A DNA stretch of 14,726 nt. It comes from CAYLLN01 sp036496265. Lineage in GTDB: Bacteria > Planctomycetota > Planctomycetia > Pirellulales > Pirellulaceae. The stretch's first letter is position 1. Each line of letters begins with the position of its first letter. The position numbers and the translations under genes are program-made. Below are positions 5,515-12,229 of this stretch, piece after piece. The DNA lies in contig DASXLL010000203.1 in assembly GCA_036496265.1 (NCBI GenBank), positions 1 to 14,726 on the forward strand, in the 5' to 3' direction. The notes under the pieces are model-generated. The model saw nothing but the letters and a program-made list of their open reading frames with translations, was not told the origin of the DNA and did no database searches.

Positions 5515-8500
5515 GTGAGCCGAGTAATGCGCTACGCGGAATTACATTGCAAAACGAATTTTTCATTTTTGGAGGGTGCGTCGCATCCGGATGAGCTGGT
5601 AATGCGCGCGAAGGAGTTGGGTTATGAGGCGATGGCGGTGACGGATCGGGAATCGCTGGCGGGAGTGGTGCGAGCGCATACGGCGGCGAAAGAGACCGGG
5701 CTGAAATTGATCATTGGGGCGGAAGTATATCCAGTGGATGCGCCGCCGGCGGTTTTGTGGGCAACGGATCGAAAGTCGTATGGGAGGTTGTCGCGCCTGC
5801 TGACGGTGGGACGGCGGCGAGCGGAGAAGGAGAAGTGTGAGTTGAGGATGGTGGATGTGGCGGAGTTGGGAGAGGGTTTGGTGGCAGGGGTGAAGGTTCA
5901 GGAAGAGAGGGAGAGCGGGAGAGAGGGAGAGGGGGGGAAGAGGAAGAGTTCAAAGCTCAAGGTTCAAAGTTCAAAGTTGGGGAATGGTGGGGCCGCGATT
6001 ACCGACGAAGTACTGAGTACTGAGTACTCAGTACTCAGTACTAATACGCAGCGTGGCGCGAGGCAGCAGGAAAAGTTTCGAGTCTATAACCCGCCTTCTG
6101 AGTCCCGAGTCCCGAGCACCGAGTCCCTGGCGATGTACGCGGATATTTTTCGGGGGCGGTGTTATTTGCTGGGGGAGTTGTTTCGGGGGCCGGATGATGC
6201 GGGAGAACTCGCGCGGTTGATGGAATTGTCGGAGCGATCGGGGGTGCCGCTTGTGGCGGCGGGGGATGTGCATTATCACTCGCCGGCAAGGCAGCCATTG
6301 TGGGAGGTGCTGACGGCGACGCGGCTGGGGACGACAGTCGATCGGCTGGCCGAATATCGGTTTGCGAATGCGCAGCGGCATTTGAGGCGAGTGGATGAGA
6401 TTGCGGCGCTGTTTGCGCATGTGCCAGAGGCGGTGGAGCGGACGCTGGAGATTGCGGAGCGGTGCCATTTCTCGCTGGATGAATTGAAATATGAATATCC
6501 GATTGAATTGGCGCCAGCAGGTTTAACACCGTGCGAGTTTCTCACTCGCCTGGCCTGGGAAGGAGCTCGTAGACGGTATCCGAAAAGAATTCCCGAGAAA
6601 GTGCGACGGCTCGTGGAGCGCGAGCTGGCGCTGATCGAAGAATTGCGCTATGAGGCTTATTTTCTTACCGTGTGGGATCTGGTGCGGTTTGCTCGCGAAC
6701 AAGGCATCCTCTGTCAGGGTCGCGGCTCGGCCGCTAATTCAGCGGTCTGCTATTGCTTGGAGGTGACGAGCGTCGATCCGGAACAGAACGAAGTTCTGTT
6801 CGAGCGGTTCGTGAGCAAGGAACGGAATGAAGCGCCGGATATTGATGTGGATTTCGAGCACGAGCGGCGGGAGGAGGTGCTGCAATATATCTATGAGAAG
6901 TATGGCCGCGAACGAGCTGGCATGACGGCGGTGGTGATTACGTATCGCACGCGAAGCGCGGTGCGGGATGTGGGTAAGGCCCTGGGTTTGTCGCTCGATC
7001 GGGTTGATGCGCTGGCGAAAAACATGGAAGGCCGCGAGTTAGACGGCTATTTCTATGGCGACGTCAAAACGGACAAACATGACAATCCGCCGCAGGAAGA
7101 GAGGGAGAGGGGGAGAGAGGGAGAGGGGGGGAAGAGGTCAGAGGTCAAAGAAGCAAACTCTCCCACTCCCCCACTCTCCCACTCCCCCACTCAGATTCTG
7201 GCGTTGCGGTGTGCGGAGGTGGGGATTGATCCGGGGAGCGAGATTGGGAGGCGGCTGGTTTATCTGGTGAGCGAGCTGGTGGGTTTTCCGCGGCATTTGT
7301 CGCAGCATGTAGGTGGGATGGTGATAACGCAGGGGCCGCTGTGCGAACTGTCGCCGATTGAGAATGCGGCGATGCCCTTAAGGACGGTGATCGAATGGGA
7401 TAAGGATGATCTCGACGATTTGGGGATTTTGAAGGTGGATTGTTTGTCGCTGGGGATGCTGACGGCGATTCGGAAGTGTTTTGAGTTGATTGGCCCCTGT
7501 AGGTCTCGCCCGCCGGGCGGGACCACTTCAGTGCCCCGTGCTTCACAAAAGGTCCCGCCGGGCCGGTGGGACCTACTCACGTTGGCCACAGTGCCGGCGG
7601 AGGATCCGAAGGTCTATGACATGATCTGTAAAGCCGACACGATCGGTGTGTTTCAGATTGAAAGCCGGGCGCAGATGAGCATGTTGCCACGGCTGAAGCC
7701 ACGCGAGTTTTATGACTTGGTGATTGAGGTGGCGATTGTGCGGCCGGGGCCGATTCAGGGGAATATGGTGCATCCGTATTTGCGGCGGCGCATGGAGAAG
7801 GAAGAGGTTCCCCCTTTTCCCAGGCCGGAAATCGGAGAGGTGCTCAAACGGACGCTCGGCGTGCCTCTCTTTCAGGAGCAGGCCATGCAATTGGCGGTGG
7901 TGGCGGCTGGTTTTTCGGCGGGCGAGGCGGATCAACTGCGGCGGGCGATGGGAGCCTGGCGGAGGCCGGGCATTATCGATCAGTTTCGCAAAAAACTGAT
8001 TGAGGGCATGAAAGAGAAAGGTCTCTCGGGTGAATTTGCCGAGCAGGTGTTCAATCAGATTCGCGGGTTTGGCGAATATGGGTTTCCGGAGTCACACGCG
8101 GCCAGTTTTGCGCTACTCGTGTATGTCTCGGCGTGGCTGAAGTGTTATTACCCGGCGGCGTTTTGTGCGGCGATCATCAACAGTCAGCCGATGGGTTTTT
8201 ATTCGCCGTCGCAGCTGATTCGGGACGCGCGGGCGCATGGCGTGCGGGTGTTGCCGGTGGATGTGAATTGGAGTGGGTGGGATTGCAGGTTGGAGGGGAC
8301 AGAGGGAGGGGGGGAGAGGGAGAGTGGGAGAGTGGGAGAAGCGGCTGGAAACGATTCTCCCCCTCGCCCCCTCCCCCACTCTCCCACTCCTGCTTGCCTG
8401 CGGCTGGGCTTGCGGCTGATCAACGGTTTGCCAGATGCCGCTGCAAAGAAAATTGAGGCGGCGAGAGAGGCCGGGGAATTTCGGTCGCTGGATGATTTTG

Positions 8501-9105
8501 TACGGCGGACGGGGTTGAGTCAGGCGGTGGTGACGAAGTTGGCGGAGGCGGATGCGTTTTCATCCCTGGCGATCGATCGGCGGAAGGCGCTGTGGCAGGC
8601 GCTGGGGCAGGAACGGAAGGCGAAGCACATGCCGCTACTGGCGGGGCTGGCGGACGATGAGCCGGCGGCGGCGCTACCACCGATGCCGCTGGTGGAGCAG
8701 GTGTTTGCCGATTACCGCACATCAGGCTTGTCGCTGAAAGCGCATCCGATCAGCTTTTTTCGCGAGCACCTGAATCAGATGCGGGTAACGCCAGCGGGAG
8801 AGCTCGATCAGACGCGCGATGGGCGGCATTTGCGGGTAGCGGGAATCGTATTATTGCGGCAGCGGCCGGGGACGGCGAAGGGAATTACGTTTGCGACGAT
8901 CGAAGATGAGACGGGGCTGGCGAATCTTGTGATTCGACCGCAGATTTGGGAGCGTTATTATGCGGTGGCCCGCCGGAGTGCGGCGTGGGTGGCGCATGGT
9001 TGCTTGGAGAATAAGGAGGGGGTGATTCACCTCGTCGTGAATCGGTTAGAGGATTTGTCGCATTTGCTGGGCGGATTGAAGACGGAGTCGCGGGATTTTC
9101 ATTGA
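5515..9105 (+). CDS. dnaE2: DnaE2/ImuC error-prone C-family DNA polymerase
   Basis: The translesion replicative-type polymerase of the operon, acting with ImuA and ImuB. Domains in order: PHP (ELHCKTNFSFLEGASHP onward), palm with PDIDVDF (catalytic Asp442 and Asp444) and KVD (Asp642), PRHLSQHVGGMVIT, helix-hairpin-helix (about 985-1020), OB fold (HLRVAGIVLLRQRPGTAKG) and the terminal SRDFH, as in family members. The PHP metal motif reads HCK where HCH is usual. The GTG at 5515 immediately follows the imuB TGA, with GGAGAG 9 nt upstream. The ATG at 5527 (MRYAELHC) fits homologue N-termini equally well. Repeat insertions lie at about residues 129-204, 527-560, 662-688 and 926-960. Without them the 1196-residue protein would be about 1030. 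Confidence 0.97.
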   Translation: MSRVMRYAELHCKTNFSFLEGASHPDELVMRAKELGYEAMAVTDRESLAGVVRAHTAAKETGLKLIIGAEVYPVDAPPAVLWATDRKSYGRLSRLLTVGRRRAEKEKCELRMVDVAELGEGLVAGVKVQEERESGREGEGGKRKSSKLKVQSSKLGNGGAAITDEVLSTEYSVLSTNTQRGARQQEKFRVYNPPSESRVPSTESLAMYADIFRGRCYLLGELFRGPDDAGELARLMELSERSGVPLVAAGDVHYHSPARQPLWEVLTATRLGTTVDRLAEYRFANAQRHLRRVDEIAALFAHVPEAVERTLEIAERCHFSLDELKYEYPIELAPAGLTPCEFLTRLAWEGARRRYPKRIPEKVRRLVERELALIEELRYEAYFLTVWDLVRFAREQGILCQGRGSAANSAVCYCLEVTSVDPEQNEVLFERFVSKERNEAPDIDVDFEHERREEVLQYIYEKYGRERAGMTAVVITYRTRSAVRDVGKALGLSLDRVDALAKNMEGRELDGYFYGDVKTDKHDNPPQEERERGREGEGGKRSEVKEANSPTPPLSHSPTQILALRCAEVGIDPGSEIGRRLVYLVSELVGFPRHLSQHVGGMVITQGPLCELSPIENAAMPLRTVIEWDKDDLDDLGILKVDCLSLGMLTAIRKCFELIGPCRSRPPGGTTSVPRASQKVPPGRWDLLTLATVPAEDPKVYDMICKADTIGVFQIESRAQMSMLPRLKPREFYDLVIEVAIVRPGPIQGNMVHPYLRRRMEKEEVPPFPRPEIGEVLKRTLGVPLFQEQAMQLAVVAAGFSAGEADQLRRAMGAWRRPGIIDQFRKKLIEGMKEKGLSGEFAEQVFNQIRGFGEYGFPESHAASFALLVYVSAWLKCYYPAAFCAAIINSQPMGFYSPSQLIRDARAHGVRVLPVDVNWSGWDCRLEGTEGGGERESGRVGEAAGNDSPPRPLPHSPTPACLRLGLRLINGLPDAAAKKIEAAREAGEFRSLDDFVRRTGLSQAVVTKLAEADAFSSLAIDRRKALWQALGQERKAKHMPLLAGLADDEPAAALPPMPLVEQVFADYRTSGLSLKAHPISFFREHLNQMRVTPAGELDQTRDGRHLRVAGIVLLRQRPGTAKGITFATIEDETGLANLVIRPQIWERYYAVARRSAAWVAHGCLENKEGVIHLVVNRLEDLSHLLGGLKTESRDFH
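5901..5947 (+). repeat. Polypurine octamer-period run (AGAGAGGG type) in dnaE2
   Basis: A nearly pure purine tract built from AGAGAGGG/AGAGGGGG-like 8-mers, read as EERESGREGEGGKRK. It looks like the left arm of the elements at 7094 and 8292, but no pyrimidine arm follows. It joins directly to a TTCAAAG array. Confidence 0.85.
5947..5980 (+). repeat. TTCAAAG heptamer array, left arm only, in dnaE2
   Basis: Four TTCAAAG-type units, read as SSKLKVQSSKL, matching the left arms of the imuB hairpins. The inverted right arm is absent, so this looks like a truncated or half element. Confidence 0.85.
6009..6042 (+). repeat. Perfect 34-nt palindrome of GTACTGA heptamers in dnaE2
   Basis: AGTACTGAGTACTGAGT followed directly by its exact reverse complement (17 + 17 nt, no loop). 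The unit is a 7-mer, and the whole is read in frame as VLSTEYSVLST. The same kind of GTACTGA/GTACTCA array occurs as STRR repeats in filamentous cyanobacteria. Confidence 0.93.
6100..6127 (+). repeat. GAGTCCC heptamer array (four units) in dnaE2
   Basis: Four tandem 7-mers GAGTCCC, GAGTCCC, GAGCACC, GAGTCCC, read as ESRVPSTES. Only one arm is present. It ends just before the conserved YADIFRGRCYLL segment of the polymerase, marking the right border of the composite insertion. Confidence 0.85.
7094..7194 (+). repeat. Octamer hairpin-like insertion (purine arm / pyrimidine arm) in dnaE2
   Basis: The left arm (7094-7138) repeats AGAGAGGG AGAGGGGG twice. The right arm (7158-7192) repeats TCTCCCAC TCCCCCAC twice. 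The arms are only partly complementary. Read in frame as EERERGREGEGGK and SPTPPLSHSPT. Placed between the palm and the conserved PRHLSQHVGG segment. Confidence 0.9.
7499..7576 (+). repeat. Long near-perfect inverted repeat (26-nt arms) in dnaE2
   Basis: The left arm 7499-7524 (starting GTAGGTCTCGCC) and right arm 7551-7576 (ending GGTGGGACCTAC) are near-identical inverted copies separated by 26 nt. Read as CRSRPPGGTTSVPRASQKVPPGRWDLL. It begins 58 nt after the codon of catalytic Asp642, in a loop after AIRKCFELIG. It is a different family from the heptamer arrays. Confidence 0.9.
8292..8391 (+). repeat. Second octamer hairpin-like insertion in dnaE2
   Basis: A purine arm (8292-8340, GAGGGAGAGTGGGAGAG-like) and a pyrimidine arm (8355-8391, CTCCCCCACTCTCCCAC-like) flank a short loop. 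Read as EGTEGGGERESGRVGE and SPPRPLPHSPTP. It splits NWSGWDCRLE from LRLGLRLINGL, which are adjacent in typical DnaE2. Confidence 0.9.
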
Positions 9106-9116
9106 GGCCTCAAGCG

Positions 9117-9204
9117 AATAGCCGGGAGCAAACTGCTCCCGGTGGAGCTGGACGGACGCGACTATCGCGGTTCTCCGGGACCAAGTTTGGTCCCGGCTAT
9201 TTTG
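9117..9204 (+). repeat. REP-like composite inverted repeat downstream of dnaE2
   Basis: Outer arms AATAGCCGGGA (9117-9127) and TCCCGGCTATT (9191-9201) are exact inverted copies. Inside are two hairpins, GGGAGCAAACTGCTCCC and GGGACCAAGTTTGGTCCC, giving a clover-leaf-like fold. A related copy of the first hairpin occurs at 12181-12206. It starts 12 nt after the dnaE2 stop. Confidence 0.88.
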
Positions 9205-9207
9205 TTT
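9175..9207 (+). terminator. Repeat-derived terminator of the imu operon
   Basis: The right-hand hairpin of the REP-like element, CCGGGACCAA/TTGGTCCCGG, is a stem of 8-10 bp followed by CTATTTTGTTT. That is a good intrinsic terminator 70 nt after the dnaE2 stop. Confidence 0.6.
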
Positions 9208-9225
9208 GTGAGCCTTGCGATAGTG

Positions 9226-9253
9226 CTAGGGCCGCACTTAGACTGCGGCCTAA
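9226..9253 (+). repeat. GC-rich hairpin upstream of the MFS gene
   Basis: GGCCGCA (9230-9236) and TGCGGCC (9244-9250) form a 7-bp stem with a 7-nt loop. Flanking CTAG/CTAA bases extend it imperfectly. No T tract follows. It may be another dispersed repeat or a leader structure. With the preceding element it fills most of the 175-nt gap before the transporter gene. Confidence 0.55.
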
Positions 9254-9280
9254 CGAAAATTTGCACCAAAAGGCTCTCCC

Positions 9281-10807
9281 ATGCACGGGTTCGAAGAAGC
9301 AGCGGCTGCACCGCCGGATGATCCGAGTGATACAAGACCGTGGTACAAGCTGTTGAATCGGTATCACTGGTTCGTGCTTGTCGTGGCGGCGCTTGGCTGG
9401 CTGTTCGACTGCTTGGACCAGCAGCTTTTTATATTGGCCCGGCCGCAGGCGATGGCCGACCTGTTGTCCTATCTGAAAAAAGACGATCCGGCGGCATTCT
9501 CGTTTTGGGCGAGCACATTTGGCGACATTGCGACCAGCGTGTTTATCGCGGGCTGGGCGACAGGAGGATTGATCTTCGGGATGCTGGGCGACCGGATTGG
9601 CCGAGCCAAGACGATGCTCATCACGATCCTGTTGTATTCCGCTTGCACGGGCCTGAGCGCCCTTTCCTACACCGTTTATGACTTCGCCTTTTATCGTTTT
9701 CTGACGGGGCTGGGCGTCGGCGGCGAATTCGCAGTGGGCGTAGCGCTTGTCGCGGAGGTCATGCCAACGCGGGCCCGCACCTACACTCTCGCATTACTGC
9801 AGGCATTTTCCGCTTTTGGCAATATCAGCGCGGCGCTCATTAATCTCGGCCTCGGCCTGGCGGAGGGCGAAGGGCTGGTGAGCAGTCCGTGGCGGATCAT
9901 GTTCCTCATCGGCGCGCTGCCGGCGCTGCTCGCGCTATTTATCCGCCGCCGGCTGAAGGAACCAGAACGCTGGCAACAAGCTTCGCATCAAGGAGCAGTC
10001 ACGAAACAGCTGGGTTCCTATCGGGAACTGTTTTCGCATCCGACATGGCGAAGGCACGCGCTGCTCGGATTGGCGCTGGCGTGCTCAGGCGTCATTGGCC
10101 TCTGGGCCGTCGGCTTTTACACACCCGATCTCATCCGGCAGGTTCAAACCAAGCCGCTGACGCAGTCGGTTTATGAACGCGAAATTGGGGCGGCCAAGAC
10201 AGCCGGTGATAGCGGGCGGCAGGAGCAAGTGCAGCGGATTTACGATCTGTGGAAGGAAGGCAAAGAGGGCCAAACGCCGACGGAACTAGCCGACATCAAG
10301 AAGGGAATCGATGGTGAAATCAAACGCACACTGACGACGAACCAAAGCTTTACTTCGATCGCGATCAACGTCGGCGCGTTTCTGGGGATGTTCAGCTTCG
10401 GCGCGATCTCGCAGAAAATTGGCCGCAAGCCAACCTTCGCGATCGCGCTATTGTCCGCCTTCGTAACGACGATTTATGTCTTCTTTACGCTGCAACATAT
10501 GTGGCAAATCTTCGTGCTGGTACCGATCATGGGTTTTTGCCAGCTTTCTTTGTTCGGCGGTTATGCGGTCTATTTTCCCGAGCTGTTTCCGACGTATCTG
10601 CGTTCAACTGGCACGAGCTTCTGCTACAACGTGGGCCGGTTCGTGGCGGCGCTTGGGCCTGTGGTAAAAATCGGCCTCAACTATTTGTTTCGCAATACGG
10701 CTGAGCCGCTGCGCTATGCGGGCATGACGATGTGCGTCGTGTTTTTGATCGGATTGTTTGTGTTGCCATTTTTGCCGGAAACGAAGGGGAAGCCGCTGCC
10801 GGAGTGA
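9281..10807 (+). CDS. MFS transporter, 12 TM (sugar/acid-type symporter family)
   Basis: An inner-membrane secondary transporter of 508 residues with twelve predicted helices (first about 30-50, last about 480-497). MFS motif A is present after TM2 (GMLGDRIGRAK, 100-110) and its second-half counterpart after TM8 (QKIGRKP). FDCLDQQLF in TM1, RFLTGLGVGGEFAVG in TM4 and PETKGKPLPE at the end place it near the sugar-porter and aromatic-acid/H+ symporter groups; the substrate cannot be named. Unusual is a charged segment of about 70 residues (286-354) between TM7 and TM8, where most relatives have a short loop. The ATG at 9281 has AAAGG about 8 nt upstream. The gene follows the imu terminator and is probably expressed separately. 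Confidence 0.93.
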   Translation: MHGFEEAAAAPPDDPSDTRPWYKLLNRYHWFVLVVAALGWLFDCLDQQLFILARPQAMADLLSYLKKDDPAAFSFWASTFGDIATSVFIAGWATGGLIFGMLGDRIGRAKTMLITILLYSACTGLSALSYTVYDFAFYRFLTGLGVGGEFAVGVALVAEVMPTRARTYTLALLQAFSAFGNISAALINLGLGLAEGEGLVSSPWRIMFLIGALPALLALFIRRRLKEPERWQQASHQGAVTKQLGSYRELFSHPTWRRHALLGLALACSGVIGLWAVGFYTPDLIRQVQTKPLTQSVYEREIGAAKTAGDSGRQEQVQRIYDLWKEGKEGQTPTELADIKKGIDGEIKRTLTTNQSFTSIAINVGAFLGMFSFGAISQKIGRKPTFAIALLSAFVTTIYVFFTLQHMWQIFVLVPIMGFCQLSLFGGYAVYFPELFPTYLRSTGTSFCYNVGRFVAALGPVVKIGLNYLFRNTAEPLRYAGMTMCVVFLIGLFVLPFLPETKGKPLPE

Positions 10808-10922
10808 GGTCGTTGGCTGCCGTGTTATAGTGCGCAAAACACAGCCACCCGGCCGGAGTGATTGGGCGACGGAACGACTGGGTCAGTGCACGGCTCGGCG
10901 GGAGCCTCGCGCTCCCACGTAA
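10808..10922. repeat. Convergent intergenic region with a GGGAGC hairpin repeat
   Basis: Between the convergent MFS and NPCBM genes. The core at 10900-10916 is GGGAGC-CTCGC-GCTCCC inside a GGCTCGGCGGGAGC... context that looks like another short dispersed repeat. It lies only 6 nt past the - strand stop. No T tract follows in either direction, so it is not a convincing intrinsic terminator, though it could block exonucleases. Confidence 0.5.
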
Positions 10923-12227
10923 TTATCGCTTGGCTTTGGTCAGCCGGGCGTCGCACCAGTTGGCATGGTCGGCGAGGTCGAGGCCTGCGCCGGGTTCGAC
11001 GAGGAGGGTGAGTTCGCGGCAGCCGGTGATGGGAAGGCGAACGTCTTCCGTATGGGTGAGTATTCCATCACCTTTCATTCGCTTTTCGAAGATGGATTTG
11101 CCGTCCGCGAGGACTTGGAAGATGCAGTCGCCTTTGCCGTCGGCTTCGGCATCGAGGCCGATTTTGGCTTTGAAGAGGTCCCACTTGCCTTCGGTGGCGA
11201 AGGTGATGGCGGAGCGGGCGTGGACGCCGAGACCTTTATCGAAACGCTCCAGGTGCCCAACGCGAAGGCGGTTGCCGGAAACGCTTTTGTCCCGTTGAAC
11301 TGGAAAGGGCGGCGTGACAATTGGTGTTTGTTCTTCTGGGAGCAACGGCCAATCGGACAAGTACTCCAGGCGCGTTGAGCGGACGAAGACCTCATAGACA
11401 TCGAGCCAGTTGAAGTGGGCTGCGGCTTGGGGAGCAATCTCCAAGGTTCCTTTGCCGTCAGCAAGTGAGAACTTGTCGCCCGCGAGTTCCGAACCATCGC
11501 GAAACTTGATGGTGTAAGGCGGCTTTCTTGTGCTTGGCGCCGGTTGTGCGAAGACAATTCCACTCAACTTGCTACGAGGAATCGAACGCTTCTGGCCGTT
11601 GGCGTCGAAAGTCAGATTGTCAGCGTCGAGCGACTCGACAAGGCCGGAGATGCTGCTGATTTGGCCATCGTCGCTTCTTAATAACACTCGATCGAGCGTT
11701 GCTGGCGGAGCAGCGAGCGATTTTTCGTAATCTTTGGCATCCGCGAGCAATTTAGCTTCGGTAAACCAGACGATCTGCAAGCCACGCACAAGATCGATCG
11801 GCAATTCCAGCGGCCAGCCTGCTCGCCATTCAATTTTAATTTTCTCATCACCGATCGCGACTTTTTTGGCGTGTACACGGCCGCCGGCTCGCAGTTCGAC
11901 GGTAATCGGCTCGTCCAAACTGAATTCGTTTGCCAAATAGTCGTCCTCGTCGTACGTGAAAATTCGACGCAAGTCATCAAGCGTTAGCTCGGCCGGCACG
12001 CCGTCGCCAGTCACCCGGCCGTCGGCAATCGTGAGCGACGGCGCAGATACAATGGAATCGTCAACTAAGACAAGCGTCGGCGTGAAAACAGTTTTTTCAG
12101 CCGCGTTCACGAGTTTTTCATCGCCGACCGCAAATTCAGCGCAACCAATCACAGCCATTAATAAGCCGTGCTGGCAAATCACCGGCAGCAGGTTTGCTCC
12201 CGGCTGTTGAAACGGAGACGAAAACAC
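10923..12227 (-). CDS. NPCBM-domain protein, candidate lipoprotein
   Basis: 434 residues. The C-terminal part (about 285-430) reads as an NPCBM-type carbohydrate-binding beta-sandwich: LEYLSDWPLL, RDKSVSGNRLRVG, FDKGLGVHARSAITF, GKGDCIFQVLADGKSIF and the LTLLVEPG strand. The N-terminal 280 residues are beta-rich and not recognised. VIGC (26-29) could be a lipobox with Cys29 lipidated, although the leader has no basic residues. The GTG at 12227 is preceded by GGGAG 5 nt upstream and lies 2 nt after the stop of the upstream gene, which suggests translational coupling. An in-frame ATG at 12158 is the alternative, but it would remove the leader. Codons 8-17 derive from a REP-like repeat. Likely cell-surface glycan binding; the target is unknown. 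Confidence 0.85.
   Translation of the reverse strand: MFSSPFQQPGANLLPVICQHGLLMAVIGCAEFAVGDEKLVNAAEKTVFTPTLVLVDDSIVSAPSLTIADGRVTGDGVPAELTLDDLRRIFTYDEDDYLANEFSLDEPITVELRAGGRVHAKKVAIGDEKIKIEWRAGWPLELPIDLVRGLQIVWFTEAKLLADAKDYEKSLAAPPATLDRVLLRSDDGQISSISGLVESLDADNLTFDANGQKRSIPRSKLSGIVFAQPAPSTRKPPYTIKFRDGSELAGDKFSLADGKGTLEIAPQAAAHFNWLDVYEVFVRSTRLEYLSDWPLLPEEQTPIVTPPFPVQRDKSVSGNRLRVGHLERFDKGLGVHARSAITFATEGKWDLFKAKIGLDAEADGKGDCIFQVLADGKSIFEKRMKGDGILTHTEDVRLPITGCRELTLLVEPGAGLDLADHANWCDARLTKAKR
12181..12206 (-). repeat. REP-like repeat copy inside the NPCBM gene 5' end
   Basis: On the - strand this reads AGCCGGGAGCAAACCTGCTG and continues CCGGTG, closely matching the first hairpin of the element at 9117 (AGCCGGGAGCAAACTGCTCC). 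It is read as QQPGANLLPVI, directly before the hydrophobic leader. If the gene really starts at the downstream ATG (12158), the repeat is in the 5' untranslated leader instead. Confidence 0.75.
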
Positions 12228-12229
12228 AA

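Noticed and set aside
3500..8391. CRISPR array
   Set aside because: Units are 7-8 nt without unique spacers and are arranged as inverted arms; no cas gene is present.
2916..9105. Insertion sequence or transposon
   Set aside because: No transposase, no long terminal repeats; the elements are short non-coding-type repeats inside genes.
9102..9356. Small + frame between dnaE2 and the MFS gene
   Set aside because: It consists of translated REP-like repeats and hairpins and overlaps the true transporter start out of frame.
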